Positions 22,355 to 33,328 of a stretch of 64,000 nt of DNA are shown piece after piece. Each line of letters opens with the position of its first letter. Position 1 is the first letter of the stretch. The position numbers and the translations under genes are program-made. The DNA comes from Adenophora triphylla var. japonica (lineage: Eukaryota; Streptophyta; Magnoliopsida; Asterales; Campanulaceae): positions 1,116,001 through 1,180,000 of the forward strand of contig JAFEMH010000072.1 in the NCBI GenBank assembly GCA_022495995.1, in the 5' to 3' direction. The notes under the pieces were generated by a model, which was not told where the DNA came from, made no database searches, and saw only the letters and a program-made list of their open reading frames with translations.

Positions 22355-23150
22355 GATACTTAGAAGCGATCGGGCTTCATGTGAGTGGGGTCCTTGCAAA
22401 AGAAGCACTTTTTCACCTTTTGATCATTTGATGATCCCTTAGGCTTCTTTGATGCAACCGCAATCTCCTTACCTTTTCTCTTAATCCCACGAGAAGAGGT
22501 AGATGCATAATGTGCACTTTCGGGTTTGGTGTGTTTCAACCTATCTTCTTCCTCCGTGACATGTGAAATTAATTCATTAATATTCCACTTGTCCTTTTGA
22601 CAATTATAGGTCGTTTCAAAATGACCAAATTGCGAAGGAAGAGAAATTAAAGCCAAATGCACAAGCAAGTCTTCCGACAAGTCCAACTTGAGTGCTTTTA
22701 ATTTCGATGATAGATGAAACATTTCCATTATGTATTCCCTTAGGTTTCCGGTGCCCTTATACCTCATGGAAACAAGCTTCCTCAAGGTAGCACTTGTTTC
22801 CGATTTATCGCTTTTTGCAAAGCGTTGTTCTAGGGCATCTAGGAAACCTTTTGCACCAACATCCTCGGAGACACTGTTCAGAAATGTCTCCGGGACTGCA
22901 TTCTTAATTATGCTTAGGCTGACGCGATTAGAACGCTTCCACCTCTCTGAACTTAAGCGGTCTTCCGCGGTGCTTTTATCGGTTAGAGGGCGGGAGCTTG
23001 TTCTCTTAATGCGAGGTCAAGGTCCAAACAGCCTAAGACCATAATAATCTTGTTTTTCCAAGTTTTAAAGTTTGTCCCAGTTTAGCAAAGGAATTGAGTT
23101 TAAGGCAGTAGTAACAGATGAAGCACTGATCAAATCTGAATGAAGAGAAC
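22355..23150 (-). pseudogene. Copia-3 gag, frameshifted
   Basis: The 22785-22360 open frame reads LVSMRYKGTGNLREYIMEMF and ends in the zinc knuckle CFFCKDPTHMKPDRF, where the last Cys is lost to a frameshift. Upstream, minus-strand FKTWKNKIIMVLGCLDLDLA (near 23075) and SERWKRSNRVSLSIIKNAVP (near 22940) continue the gag domain with a stop near 22990 and a one-base shift near 23080. The start codon appears lost: ATC stands where an ATG is expected near 23140. Gag would form the virus-like particle. Confidence 0.8.
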
Positions 23151-24591
23151 AAAAGAATGAAACAAAACATATATAAGATACTACACAATGATTAATTATA
23201 TCAAAATGAATTCCATCAAAATAAAAGATAATCAACATGACATCAAGACTAATCTTTGGATTGCGAATTGACTCACAATTTGATTTATCTTAGGGTAAAC
23301 AAATAGCTCAAACAATACACTTTAAATACTTGCCTTCCTTTGGGACGGATCAAGCACAAAAAATGTCCTAAAGTTTAAGGTATTTGTTCCCCTGGTAATA
23401 AAGAATGTAAACAATTCACTTTAAACACCCGCCTTCCTTTGGGATGGTTCACAGCGTTTAAAATGACCAAAAGTTTAGTTCAATTATTACCCCATGAATG
23501 TAAACACTTAGTCAATAACAAGGTCTCCTTTGGGAAACAAGCATGTTATCACATATCAATATTTACATTCATCACTTTAACAAATTTGTATTTAAATAAC
23601 GTAAATTGCTTTGGCAACAATATTATTTAAACAATGAATAAATTTGTTTAAGCATATAATTAATCATACTTTAGGGCACTTAAGACTTTAAGGTAATTTC
23701 TGAAAAATTTAAATGGTAAAGAAACAAACGAAATTTATTAATAAAAGACAATATCCTTTTGTTCTACCCGTCCATTCTTAAAGTTTAATAACTCCAAGAA
23801 CCACCGAAGCGCGACTGGTGTCCAGACATTATAATTTATTAATAAATTATCAAAATTTTTGGGCAATAAAAGTCACCAATTATACTCATTTTAAAAGTTA
23901 CCAATTAAAAAAAAAAAAAGAAAAGAAAGGCCACGGTCCAAAAGGCTTTATGAACAGCTTTGGATAAAAAGTCACCATTTCTTTAATACCCACGGTTCAT
24001 GATGCTTTATGAACAGCCACCAAATAAAAACCACTCTAACCATTAAACTTTTAATACCCACGGTTCATGATGAACAGCCACCAAATAAAAGCCATTCTAA
24101 CAAGTCGTTATTCACTGTGGGTATTTTAACTTCACATTTAACTTCACATATACACGGCAGATCAAAGAACTCTCATATGTGATACTATTTTGATCACCCA
24201 AAATTCCTGTTGTCACTTTACGCACTATCAATGAAGCCTCCGAAATTATTTTCAGAATTTGAATGAAGTTTTTAATTTGATGGTGACTCAATTTTCAATC
24301 AAAGTAAGTAGATCTGCATACTCACAACACATTAAAAAAATGCGTGGCTATGCATATGAACAAACTCACAACGCATCCAAGGATGGTGGCTATGTTCAAA
24401 AATGGGATAATCTTACATTGAAAGCCTTTTGAGTAAAACCAAAATTTCAGAAATAGAATGAAGTTATGAACATAATATTCTTAGACAAAATGAGTATTAT
24501 GTACAAGAACAAAACTAAGTGTAATTATACATGGATTTAAAACAAATTAAAGCACAAGACTTTATAAGAAATTCAAACTCAATCTAGTATT
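23151..24591 (-). other. Copia-3 long leader with internal repeats
   Basis: 1.44 kb between PBS and gag without a convincing frame. It has direct repeats: GCCTTCCTTTGGGA-GG near 23331 and 23428, and CACGGTTCATGATG...GAACAGCCACCAAATAAAA near 23991 and 24060. An unusually long leader for copia; it may hold packaging or translation signals. Confidence 0.6.
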
Positions 24592-24660
24592 GGTTACGAT
24601 CCAGGGACCTGTGGGCCCATAACCCACAGGTCCCTGGATCGTAACCAGGCTCTGATACCA
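24592..24660 (-). other. Copia-3 PBS extended into a tRNA-iMet 3' half plus fold-back
   Basis: GCTCTGATACCA (24649-24660) is the plus-strand form of the initiator tRNA-Met 3' end; it pairs as PBS on the minus strand, 2 nt from the LTR. The tRNA match runs on leftward to 24611: T arm (CCTGG-ATCGTAA-CCAGG), variable region, and a complete anticodon stem-loop GTGGG-CCCATAA-CCCAC with anticodon CAT. 24592-24615 is a perfect reverse complement of 24623-24646, giving a 24-bp stem with loop CCCATAA. Compared with plant iMet as I remember it, three T-arm bases differ and two of them compensate each other. Confidence 0.9.
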
Positions 24661-24662
24661 AT

Positions 24663-25164
24663 TGTTGGAACATAAAAAGGATCCATTAAACAATGAACCG
24701 TCTCACAACTAGATTAAGAAGAGAAGAAGAAGAAGAAGACGGAAGCGTGTAATTACCTTGTGATTCCATGTTCGTTCTTAATCTTGTTCTTGTTCTTGAG
24801 TAAAGAGGATGTAGTAAGAAGATAGACTTCAAATTAGGGAGGAGTAGATCTTCTAAATGATGAGTGCCTTTTAATCTCTTTGTTCTTCAAGTACTTAGGA
24901 AGAATTTTGACTGAATGAGAATAATGTAACTAGTGATTCATAGGCTTGATGGATAGGCCTTTATATAGGAATCCAAGGGGCACTTCATTTAGGGACTACA
25001 CCTATTGATATATAAGACATTACCATTATGCCCATCATTTAATGGTATACTTATATTATGGAATTCTACATATTATTTAGAGTTCTATACTTTATACCAT
25101 ATATTATAATATTGATCATTATATTATTAAGTATTTATATGTTACATTAATCCATGTTCTTACA
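24663..25164 (-). repeat. Copia-3 5' LTR
   Basis: Identical by eye to the 3' LTR over 502 bp. In the sense direction it starts TGTAAGAACATGG and ends TTATGTTCCAACA. It should supply the promoter for the element. Confidence 0.95.
24960..24967 (-). promoter_or_regulatory. TATA box of Copia-3 5' LTR
   Basis: The minus strand reads CCTATATAAAGGCC, a good plant TATA box about 200 bp into the LTR in the sense direction. The same box is in the 3' LTR at 18480-18487. Confidence 0.7.
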
Positions 25165-25372
25165 AAATATAACAATTACTATAACTATCACGGTGAACTT
25201 AACGAATATGTCAAATAATCTTATCAAATAATAATTGATGAAAACTAAATACAAATTTAGTGATAATGGGTGATAATCAAAGGTATTAGTAAAAAGAGTT
25301 ACAAAAAAATTAAATAAAAATGATTGATGAGAAATATAAAATGTCACCAAGTAATTATTGGTGGAAACTAAA

Positions 25373-25437
<65 letters not shown>

Positions 25438-26174
25438 TCCCTCCGTCCCACTTCATTTGAGACCAAAAAAAAGGGCACAACTATTAAGGAATACTAATAA
25501 AATAAAAGAAATGTGTGGTAGAAAATGAAGAGAGAGAATGAGTGGGGTAAATAGTAGTGTTGGTTGAATAAATTGAGTGGTGGAAAATGAAGAGAGAGAA
25601 TGAGTGGTGGGGTAGAGTGAATATAAAATTATAAATATTTTGCCATTTTGGGAAGTATCAATTGAAGTGGGACGGACCAAAAAGGAAATAAGTATCAATT
25701 GAAGTGGGACAGAGGGAGTATATATTAAAGTTGATGAAGAGAGCTATGGTGTTGCCACGTAGGCGAATTATGGGCAAATGCTATATTTGGTGATGCCACG
25801 TCAACAATACCTTCATAAATATACTACTTTTCAAAAAAAATTCCTTAGCTAATAATATTAGTTACTACAAAATATAACTATTATTATTAACATATTAGTT
25901 AATCATAATAGTAATTATATAGGGTAACTATTATCATTTAGTTTAATATAAGCTAATATTATTAGTTAAATATAACAATTACTGTAACTATCATGGTGAA
26001 CTTAACGAATATGTCAAATAATCTTATCAAATAATAATTGATGAAAACTAAATACAAATTTAGTGATAATGGGAGATAATCAAAGATATTAGTAAAAAGA
26101 GTTACAAAAAAATTAAATAAAGATGATTGATGAGAAATATAAATTGTCACCAAGTAATTATTGGTGGAAACTAA
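25373..26174 (+). mobile_element. Helitron-like unit B (contains MITE-4)
   Basis: It starts TCTATATATA, directly after the CTAA of unit A plus one A. It carries a long (TA)n, MITE-4, then ATTAAAGTTGATGAAGAGAG and TTGCCACGTAGGCG, a shortened AT array, and the same last about 205 bp as unit A (25970-26174 versus 25165-25371). It ends with hairpin 26148-26166 and CTAA (26171-26174). It has no coding sequence. Confidence 0.55.
25437..25718. mobile_element. Stowaway-type MITE (MITE-4)
   Basis: 282 bp with ends CTCCCTCCGTCCCACTTCA and TGAAGTGGGACAGAGGGAG, flanked by TA. The right end is partly duplicated: CAATTGAAGTGGGACGGACC at about 25658 precedes the true terminus. It sits in the (TA)n start of unit B. 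Confidence 0.92.
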
Positions 26175-26175
26175 A

Positions 26176-26222
<47 letters not shown>

Positions 26223-26920
26223 GTTGGTGAAGAGAGCTATGGTGTTGCCACGTAGGCGAATTATGGACAAATGCTATATTTGGCGATGCCACGTCAACAA
26301 TACCTTCATAAATATACGACTTTTCAAAAAAAATTCCTTAGCTAATAATATTAGCTACTACAAAAGATAACTATTATAGTAACTAATACTTATAATAATA
26401 CTAATAATAATAGTTAACTATTCTGGATAACTATATATGTTAACTATTACTATTAATAGTATTAGTTAATCATATATTTACTATATAAGTTAACTATTAC
26501 TATTAATAGTATTAGTTAATCATAATACTTATAATATTTGTTAACTATTACAATTAATAGTATTAGTTGATCATAATAGTTATTATATAAATTAAAATTT
26601 TCTATTAATAATATTAGTTAATCATGATAGTTTCTACATAAGTTAAATATTACTATTAGTATTAGTTAATTATAATACTTACAATATATGTTAACTATTA
26701 CTATCAATAATATTAGTTAATCGTAATAGTTACTATATATGTTGACTATTATTATTAATAGATTAGCTAATTGTAATAGTTATTATATATGTTAATAATT
26801 GAAAAAAAAATTAATAGTATTAGTTAATTATAATAGTTATTATATAAGTTAATTATTACTATTAATAGTATTAATTAATTATAATAGTTATAATATATGT
26901 TAACTATTACATAGACCCCT
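26176..26920 (+). mobile_element. Helitron-like unit C, 3' end missing
   Basis: It starts TCTATATATA after CTAA+A of unit B, with a (TA)n of about 40 bp and no MITE. ATTAAAGTTGGTGAAGAGAG and TTGCCACGTAGGCG follow, then an AT-rich tandem array to about 26910. The hairpin-CTAA terminus found in A and B is absent, so the unit is truncated or diverged. 26921-27065 is unassigned AT-rich spacer. Confidence 0.5.
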
Positions 26921-27065
26921 TTGAATATGAAAGGTCATGTATGGAAGATTAATTGTTCATAATCATTCAAGAATTTGAAAGATTTGATATGTTTGAATGT
27001 AATTTTTAATCACTTTTAATATAAGAATATGTATGGTCTTTGCATGAAATATAAATAAGAGAAAT

Positions 27066-29541
27066 TGTGAGAACCCCGACCCGGAACCTACACGTGTCCC
27101 GAGCTGGAGCATCCTCAAACTAACCCAAGTTTTCGAAACTTTTAAAACTTTGATTTAAACTTCAAACATAAACATAACCATTTTAAAATAACTCTACTCC
27201 TTTCCACATTGGAGGAAGAGTTGACCAATCTTGAAAGTAATAAACGATTTTAATTACAAGAAGATGTTGAATATAAAATAGAATTAGAGTTTATGAATAC
27301 AATCCTTTAAAAAAATTACACCAATACACACTTTCTACACCAACCTATACATAACCCGACACTTCCCAAAATATCACTCTAAACTCCTTTCCGCCCTTAC
27401 TTGGTCGGTCCACCTATCTCGGGATCTAAATACATTAAAGGGAGAGGGGTGAGAATAAATCTCAGCAAGCTATTATGAATGCAGCAATATGCCATATAAG
27501 ATACAACACATAACAAGTTGCATATAACACATTGGAAAAGCTGTAAACACCTTACATTACCTTGGTTTACCTTTTCCCGTCTGAACAATAGTCGTACAAC
27601 ATTGGGTATAATAATACTCCAATCTTACAGTGAGCTGCTTAAGCAATACTCACATCTTATAAGACCCGTTTTTCAGGGAACCAAATAAGATAGTAGCAAC
27701 TCTGTAAGGCTTTTGGCTCAATACAAATGCTATACCCCAACCTGTGGCCACAGGAGGGGACGGTCACAGATATAACATAATCCGATCACATTAGGTCACA
27801 CTTCCATAATTGATCGTATTATGTTATACCCCCAAACATCAGCTGATTAACACATTATCAAGCACATAATAATTACTTGAAATATAATCCACAAAGGGGA
27901 TAAGTAACATAGCAACATGGTAAAATATACTCATGTTCAACCAATATCATAGTACAACATTTATGTAATATACTAAGCATAATACCAACCATGAATAGGT
28001 GCTCAAGTGAAGTAATAAAGTATCAACAGTTACGCACACTTAAACCATATTCAATAATAAATGATCTCTATAAGGATCCAAGTTAACTTTACCAAGTGAA
28101 AGTCATTACACAACCTCAGATAACATTCATAAAAGTTCACGATCTACTTCCCGAGTTCGAATCATATTGGTGAAGTACTAATCAAGCTTAACAACCGTTT
28201 TTCGGACAATGATCCATATTACAAGGTCCCGATAGAGATTCAAGTTAAATCTATTAAGTTGTAGTCACAATGCTTAAGTGGCCCAAGTCCTACTTTAATC
28301 TAAGTTGAGAAGGTTTGATTCATATCCGAATGTGATTAGGTTCCATTAATTTATAGTGGTTATGAGTCATGCCACTAGGTTGTTGGTAAATCAGTAAGAA
28401 AAGAGACTAAGGAGGATCTGGTATTGTGGGCGACCGCCCATGCCACTTGGGCGACCGCCCAAGTGGTTCCCAAAAACAACCCAAGTTGCTGCCCTCTTGG
28501 GCGACCGCACATATCCTCTTGGGCGACCGCCCAAGAGGGATTTCCAAGCATACACATTTCTGTCTAGATGGGCGGCCGCTCATCACCACTTGGGCGACCG
28601 CCCAAGGCTCCTATCCAGCAAGATAAATTCCCAAACCCTTGTTTACCTAGGTTATTTTCCTTTCTTTAAATCTTCTTAACTTTTATGATTACCAAAAGAA
28701 TTTCCTCATTTTATAACCTTATCCTAAATCCTTTAAACCCAAAATAACATAATCCTAGATTATTTTCCACAAGAATTCCAACCCATTTTAATAACATATT
28801 TCAAGTTCAATCTTCTAAACTAATTCCACCCATTTCTTATACTCTAAATTCACTTCCATGAACAATAATATCATCCTATGTTATTTACCCATTTCTCAAC
28901 TTCAAAGAGGATTCCAAAACATAAAACAACTATCATAATAACAACCACCACAATAAGTAGTTCATGAACATTTAGAGGAAAGGAAATCATAACAACTCAC
29001 CTAGCAAATATGGAATGGAATGAGGATCTTCTTAGCTTGATGAGCTCCCCTCTTCACCCCGAACACAAAAGTACTCTCGAATCTAAAAATGGTGGAGAAT
29101 TGACTTCTCTAGGAACTTAGGAAATGAGGCTTTCAAGTGTAAGGTTTCCATGGAATTTTGTAAAAGAAAATAAAATGAAGGAGAAGAAGGAGAAGAAGGA
29201 GGAAGATGGAGTATAAAAATGGTAAAGGGAGTATGGGGGGGGGGGGGGCGGATCATTGAGGGAGAAAGTGAGGGAAAAAGGGAGAAAGGTATGGTCCCCT
29301 CCTACCAATGATTAAGGCTTTCACCCTTTTACTACTTTCCCCTACACAACTAAAGCCTAACTACTCACATTTTATTTATTGTCAATTATTATACTTTTCC
29401 CATGGACTTTATTTAATTTTCTCAATTATCTCATCCTAATATAAGAAATCAAAGATATAAAAATGAACACATAATATTAACAATAATATTAAAAGCACAC
29501 AATATGATGTTAAATTTGTGCCTAGGGTTAGGGTCGTTACA
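27066..29541 (-). repeat. Chromovirus 3' LTR (2476 bp)
   Basis: On the plus strand it begins TGTGAGAACCCCGACCCGG and ends GGGTCGTTACA, that is TG...CA. It includes the GGGCGACCGCCC palindrome cluster (28427-28604) and a 12-13-base G run near 29237. No open reading frame is convincing. Confidence 0.88.
28427..28604. repeat. Cluster of GGGCGACCGCCC palindromes in chromovirus LTR
   Basis: Six near-palindromes in 180 bp: GTGGGCGACCGCCCATG, CTTGGGCGACCGCCCAAG (twice, one with GTGG and one with AGGG after it), a decayed GGGCGACCGCACAT, GATGGGCGGCCGCTCATC and CTTGGGCGACCGCCCAAG. The core G-CGACCG-C or G-CGGCCG-C also forms the Copia-2 LTR cluster (GAGCGCGGCCGCTC, GAGCGCGACCGCGCTC). Confidence 0.85.
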
Positions 29542-32500
29542 CTCACACCCCCTTAAAGAAAATTCGTCCCGAATTTGACTGTCACTTACCTAACTGATCA
29601 ACCCGCCTCGGTTACATGTATACCTCAGATTTCAATTCCCAAATAGTCTCTTCAATGTTGTGATTCTTCCCCAAGATTCTAATTCCATTAATGATACGAT
29701 ATTACAACTTAACTTTCCAAGAATACCTTACAATATCACTAACCCGAATTTTCACGACCTCACTACTATATAAATAAATGAAAGTATTACAACTTATGTC
29801 ACCAAATACCTTACAATATCTCATTTAAAACTTTAAATAATCTATAAGCTGCTCCAAGCTAGTCTATGAGTCAAATCACCCACCTTTTCCAAAACTTCAA
29901 ATGGATTAACAAATGTTGGCGCCAATTTACCTTAGGCTTTGCTTCTCCAATCTCACCCCAACAAATTAGAGATCGATATTTCCTTCCCGAACTACGCCTC
30001 ATACGATTTTATCTTAATGCTAGAATGATAACTGCTATTATATGCACCCCACCACTGGTAACCATACGTCCTATCGACTACAAAAATCCATTGTACATGC
30101 ACGTAGCATATCCTCAATAATAAGTAATGATTCCTAAAATTCTCACAAAGTTAAACTCAATAGCATTCCTATATTTCAAAAGGATCTTCCCAAATGACGC
30201 CTATTCAATTCATTTAATATCATGGGATTTATACCATCAAACTATTCCCTAACATATATGAGGACTTGATCAAAGAATCTCATCACTATATTCCTATATA
30301 ATGAGTAGGAACTACAACTCAACTTTCTATAAACAAAACAACATACCCTTTTTACTTCCAAGGTAACTCAATCACAAAATCCATCGTGATAATACTCTCA
30401 AGTTCAATATAGAACTCTAAATGTTCTAACAAATCTTCCAACGTCAAAATTCTATTTCCACATTTGTGCTCAAACCACCTTATGTTTCGACTCACTTGAA
30501 ACGAGTTAGTTCAATTATCTTATCCGCAGTTCTCATAATACAACATTAAACAATTGCCTATGGAATAATAAATATAGACATGCTAATAAGACCCTGATTC
30601 CACGAACGGAATACTGGTCAACTATATATCACGATTCAATGTTCCAATTATGTTCAGGTCCAGTGACAGATCAATATTCAAATTAAATGGTTGGCCGCCC
30701 ACAACGGAGCCGATCCAACTCCAATACAAAAACCAAGTCTACTGCGACCGTCACATTAATAACCCCATAATTTATCAAATCATTTCTCGGATCAAAACTT
30801 TAATACAATTAATCATTATAGGGGAACTAGGTTGCCTTTCTACTTGTTTCTGTACAAATTATATCTTTAGAACATCAAGTCTTTCTAAAAATTACAACAT
30901 CTTTCAGAATTTCAAAGGATAGATAAAAAGAGATCCAATGAGACTCGAATGGTTTATTTATTTAAAACCGTCCCATACCAGTTTTAATTAACTAAACCAC
31001 TCACATTTAATTATCTACAACCGTCCCATACCAGTGGTAGATAGTTAAATTACTCACAGATTTTAATGTACATAAAAACGGTTTACTGACCTTATTAAAT
31101 CAATTATCCCCGAAGGGCACAATTGCTCATACCGAAGTTCAATATACAATCCAAAGTTATAAAGCACATTTAAAACAATCCTAACATAATATTCTTGTTT
31201 GACTTCTATTTATAGTGTAGCCATCACTCATAATATTTCTACTTAGTTAATTTCTCTATAAGAAAACACAATCTCGTAATACTATTACTATCTCCGATAA
31301 GTAACACTAAAACATTCATTAAGATTATAAACTTGGTAAAGCATCCTCAATTCAATAATTCCTCAAGTTGAATATTCAACACTTTTACTTAATTTGAGTC
31401 ATCTATTCCCTACCTTTGATATTGATATTGCACTTAGTAACAACGTATTGCATACCTCAAGTTTCCGATCAATTACCATGATTTCCTAATAAGAAAATCT
31501 AATTGGAACTCACATAGATCAATCATCCCCAAATTGCGATTTAACATTAACAGTGTAAACTAACTTACCTCTCGATAACCATCAACAAACTCAAAATCCG
31601 CATAACACCAATACATTCCCAAGCATAACACCAATACATTCCCAAGCATAACACCAATCTCTCATATGGGTCACACAACTAAGTCAACATATAGGGTGTA
31701 ATTATCCTAAAGTATCCTTTCTTCCAATAAGATTCATCCCCATTTTATTTTCCCAACTAATGATAATCATTTCTCAAAACAAACCATATACATATATTAC
31801 CAATTCCTGAAGTTGATCCTTTAAGTCACCCATAACTATATCTATTATACTTCTTCACATTTACCCAATTTATCTCTCCATAACTAATACACACCCATAA
31901 ATCAAAACGGTCATACTAGATATAAATGTTGTCTTAAGTATATCCTTAAAACCAATATTCACTGTAATTGTAACACCCCGAAAATTCAACTAACAACCAT
32001 TGAGTATTCTACTAGTTTCTAAAATCAGTCAGATAAGTCATCAACAAGTGATAACGAATACTTATTCCTCACAGTTACCTAGTTAAGATCTCTATAGTCT
32101 ATAAATAAACACCAAGTATCATCTTTTCTAAATATAGTAACAATTTATCCTTACGGAGATTTGCTAAGCTCATTATCTTCTTTATCAAATAATTTCCCAA
32201 GATGAATCATCAATTCCATCATCCCAATTAGTGTCCTCTATCTAGGGATCCGAATACTAAAATAGTACCTTATAGCAACTCAAAGCCTCAATAACCTGGT
32301 ATGATACCTGATGAAAACCCATTTTCAAACTCACATGGAAACACCACTTAGTCAACTTATAGGGGATATCTCCTACAAAAATATCTGATTCCTTATTCAA
32401 ATTAATGGCAAGAATATAATCAATCCCTCATTAGAGAATATACTTATAGCACATAAGGCAAATTTATGTCAGTTCCATAAGATCTCGTACTCGCGATATT

Positions 32501-33314
32501 TTATAACCCATATAATCCCACTTAGACTATCACTTTCAATACTAGTCTCATATATCTAGTCTCCACCATGAGACACCAATGTATAAATACTCACGCAAGT
32601 TATACAACCATAAATCACTCTTAATTATGCCATATACCTAACCTCAACTAAGAGCTCACCAATTCAATTACCACCGGTACATGAGATAATTCAAGTGTCT
32701 TTTAATCAATTATAACACATAACCCAATAACCTTCACATTCTTTAGGCCATACTTTCGACATTTACGCATATATGACATAATAGCAATTAGTGACTTATC
32801 CGACTCAACCACACACGGAGACAAATCCAACATAGATAAGGAGACTCACTTCTTGCGACAGTCCTCCCTAAACACAACAACTACTCAATCAATTCAGGTC
32901 AATATAACAATAATTCACGGATTGGTATATTTACCATATCCACCGGCAATCCATGCCCACTTAATCACAACTACCATGATAATCAAGGATGATTCGAGGT
33001 ACTCTCCCATCGGAGTAGAACCTCCAGTACATAAGGCAACTCTCGGGCCATTTATGCAAATAAAAACGAAATGTAATACCACATGAAAACGAAATAAACG
33101 GGGATTTATAAAAGTATGATTCCTAACTCCGGAGACAGGTAATATACCTCAAATGATTGTGGAGGAATCTATCTCTCCATATTGCTCACATTTCCTTGAT
33201 CCTTTGGTTGGTCATTATTATTTTCTGTCATTGAACAAATTCCTGCATTAAACACTCGACGTAAGTTATCGCACACTCTCACTCAGCTAGACTCTACCCG
33301 AAAACTCTAACCGA
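29542..33314 (-). pseudogene. Chromovirus interior with chromodomain remnant
   Basis: Next to the LTR, CTCACACCCCCTTAAAG (29542-29558) is the complement of the polypurine tract. Just upstream in the sense direction, 29670-29611 encodes KNHNIEETIWELKSEVYM and a stop, a typical end of a chromovirus integrase chromodomain. At the other end a minus-strand ATG near 33233 opens MTENNNDQPKDQGN and stops after about 20 codons, perhaps the gag start. Between them I find no RT, RNase H or integrase motif; there are only AT-rich sequence and small repeats (CATAACACCAATACATTCCC, about 31600-31655). Confidence 0.65.
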
Positions 33315-33326
33315 GCTCTGATACCA
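33315..33326 (-). other. Chromovirus primer-binding site (tRNA-iMet)
   Basis: Plus-strand GCTCTGATACCA, 2 nt from the right LTR, reads TGGTATCAGAGC on the minus strand, complementary to the initiator tRNA-Met 3' end. Unlike Copia-3 the match stops after about 12 bases. Confidence 0.9.
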
Positions 33327-33328
33327 AC

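Larger units (their letters stand above)
18183..25164 (-). mobile_element. Copia-3: complete Ty1/copia retrotransposon, minus strand
   Basis: It is 6982 bp, with two 502-bp LTRs that I find identical by eye and a 5-bp duplication AAATA (18178-18182, 25165-25169). The empty site is visible in the neighbouring unit B at about 25966 (TTAAATATAACAATTACT), proving the insertion point. Minus-strand order: LTR, PBS, a 1.4-kb leader, gag, protease, integrase, RT, RNase H, polypurine tract, LTR. It is a different copia lineage from Copia-1 and Copia-2. Coding lesions are present despite the identical LTRs. Confidence 0.96.
16164..25371 (+). mobile_element. Helitron-like unit A (with nested MITE-3, MULE and Copia-3)
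   Basis: It begins TCTATATATA after an A. After MITE-3 it continues TATATATTAAAGTTGGTGAGG and a GCCACGTAG stretch, an AT-rich array, and after Copia-3 a 3' end with the hairpin CACCAA-GTAATTA-TTGGTG (25345-25363) and GAAACTAA. A 5' TC, a short 3' hairpin and a terminal CTRR (here CTAA) are the non-coding hallmarks of Helitrons, which make no target duplication. No Rep/helicase coding is present, so it would be non-autonomous. Units B and C repeat the same order. A plain tandem duplication of another repeat is the alternative. Confidence 0.5.

Noticed and set aside
24611..24660. A functional tRNA-Met gene
   Set aside because: Only the 3' half is present, the upstream part is an inverted copy, and A/B box structure is incomplete; it is explained by the PBS.
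29520..29536. AGGGTTAGGG resembling plant telomere repeat
   Set aside because: Less than two units and located at the chromovirus LTR terminus; chance similarity.
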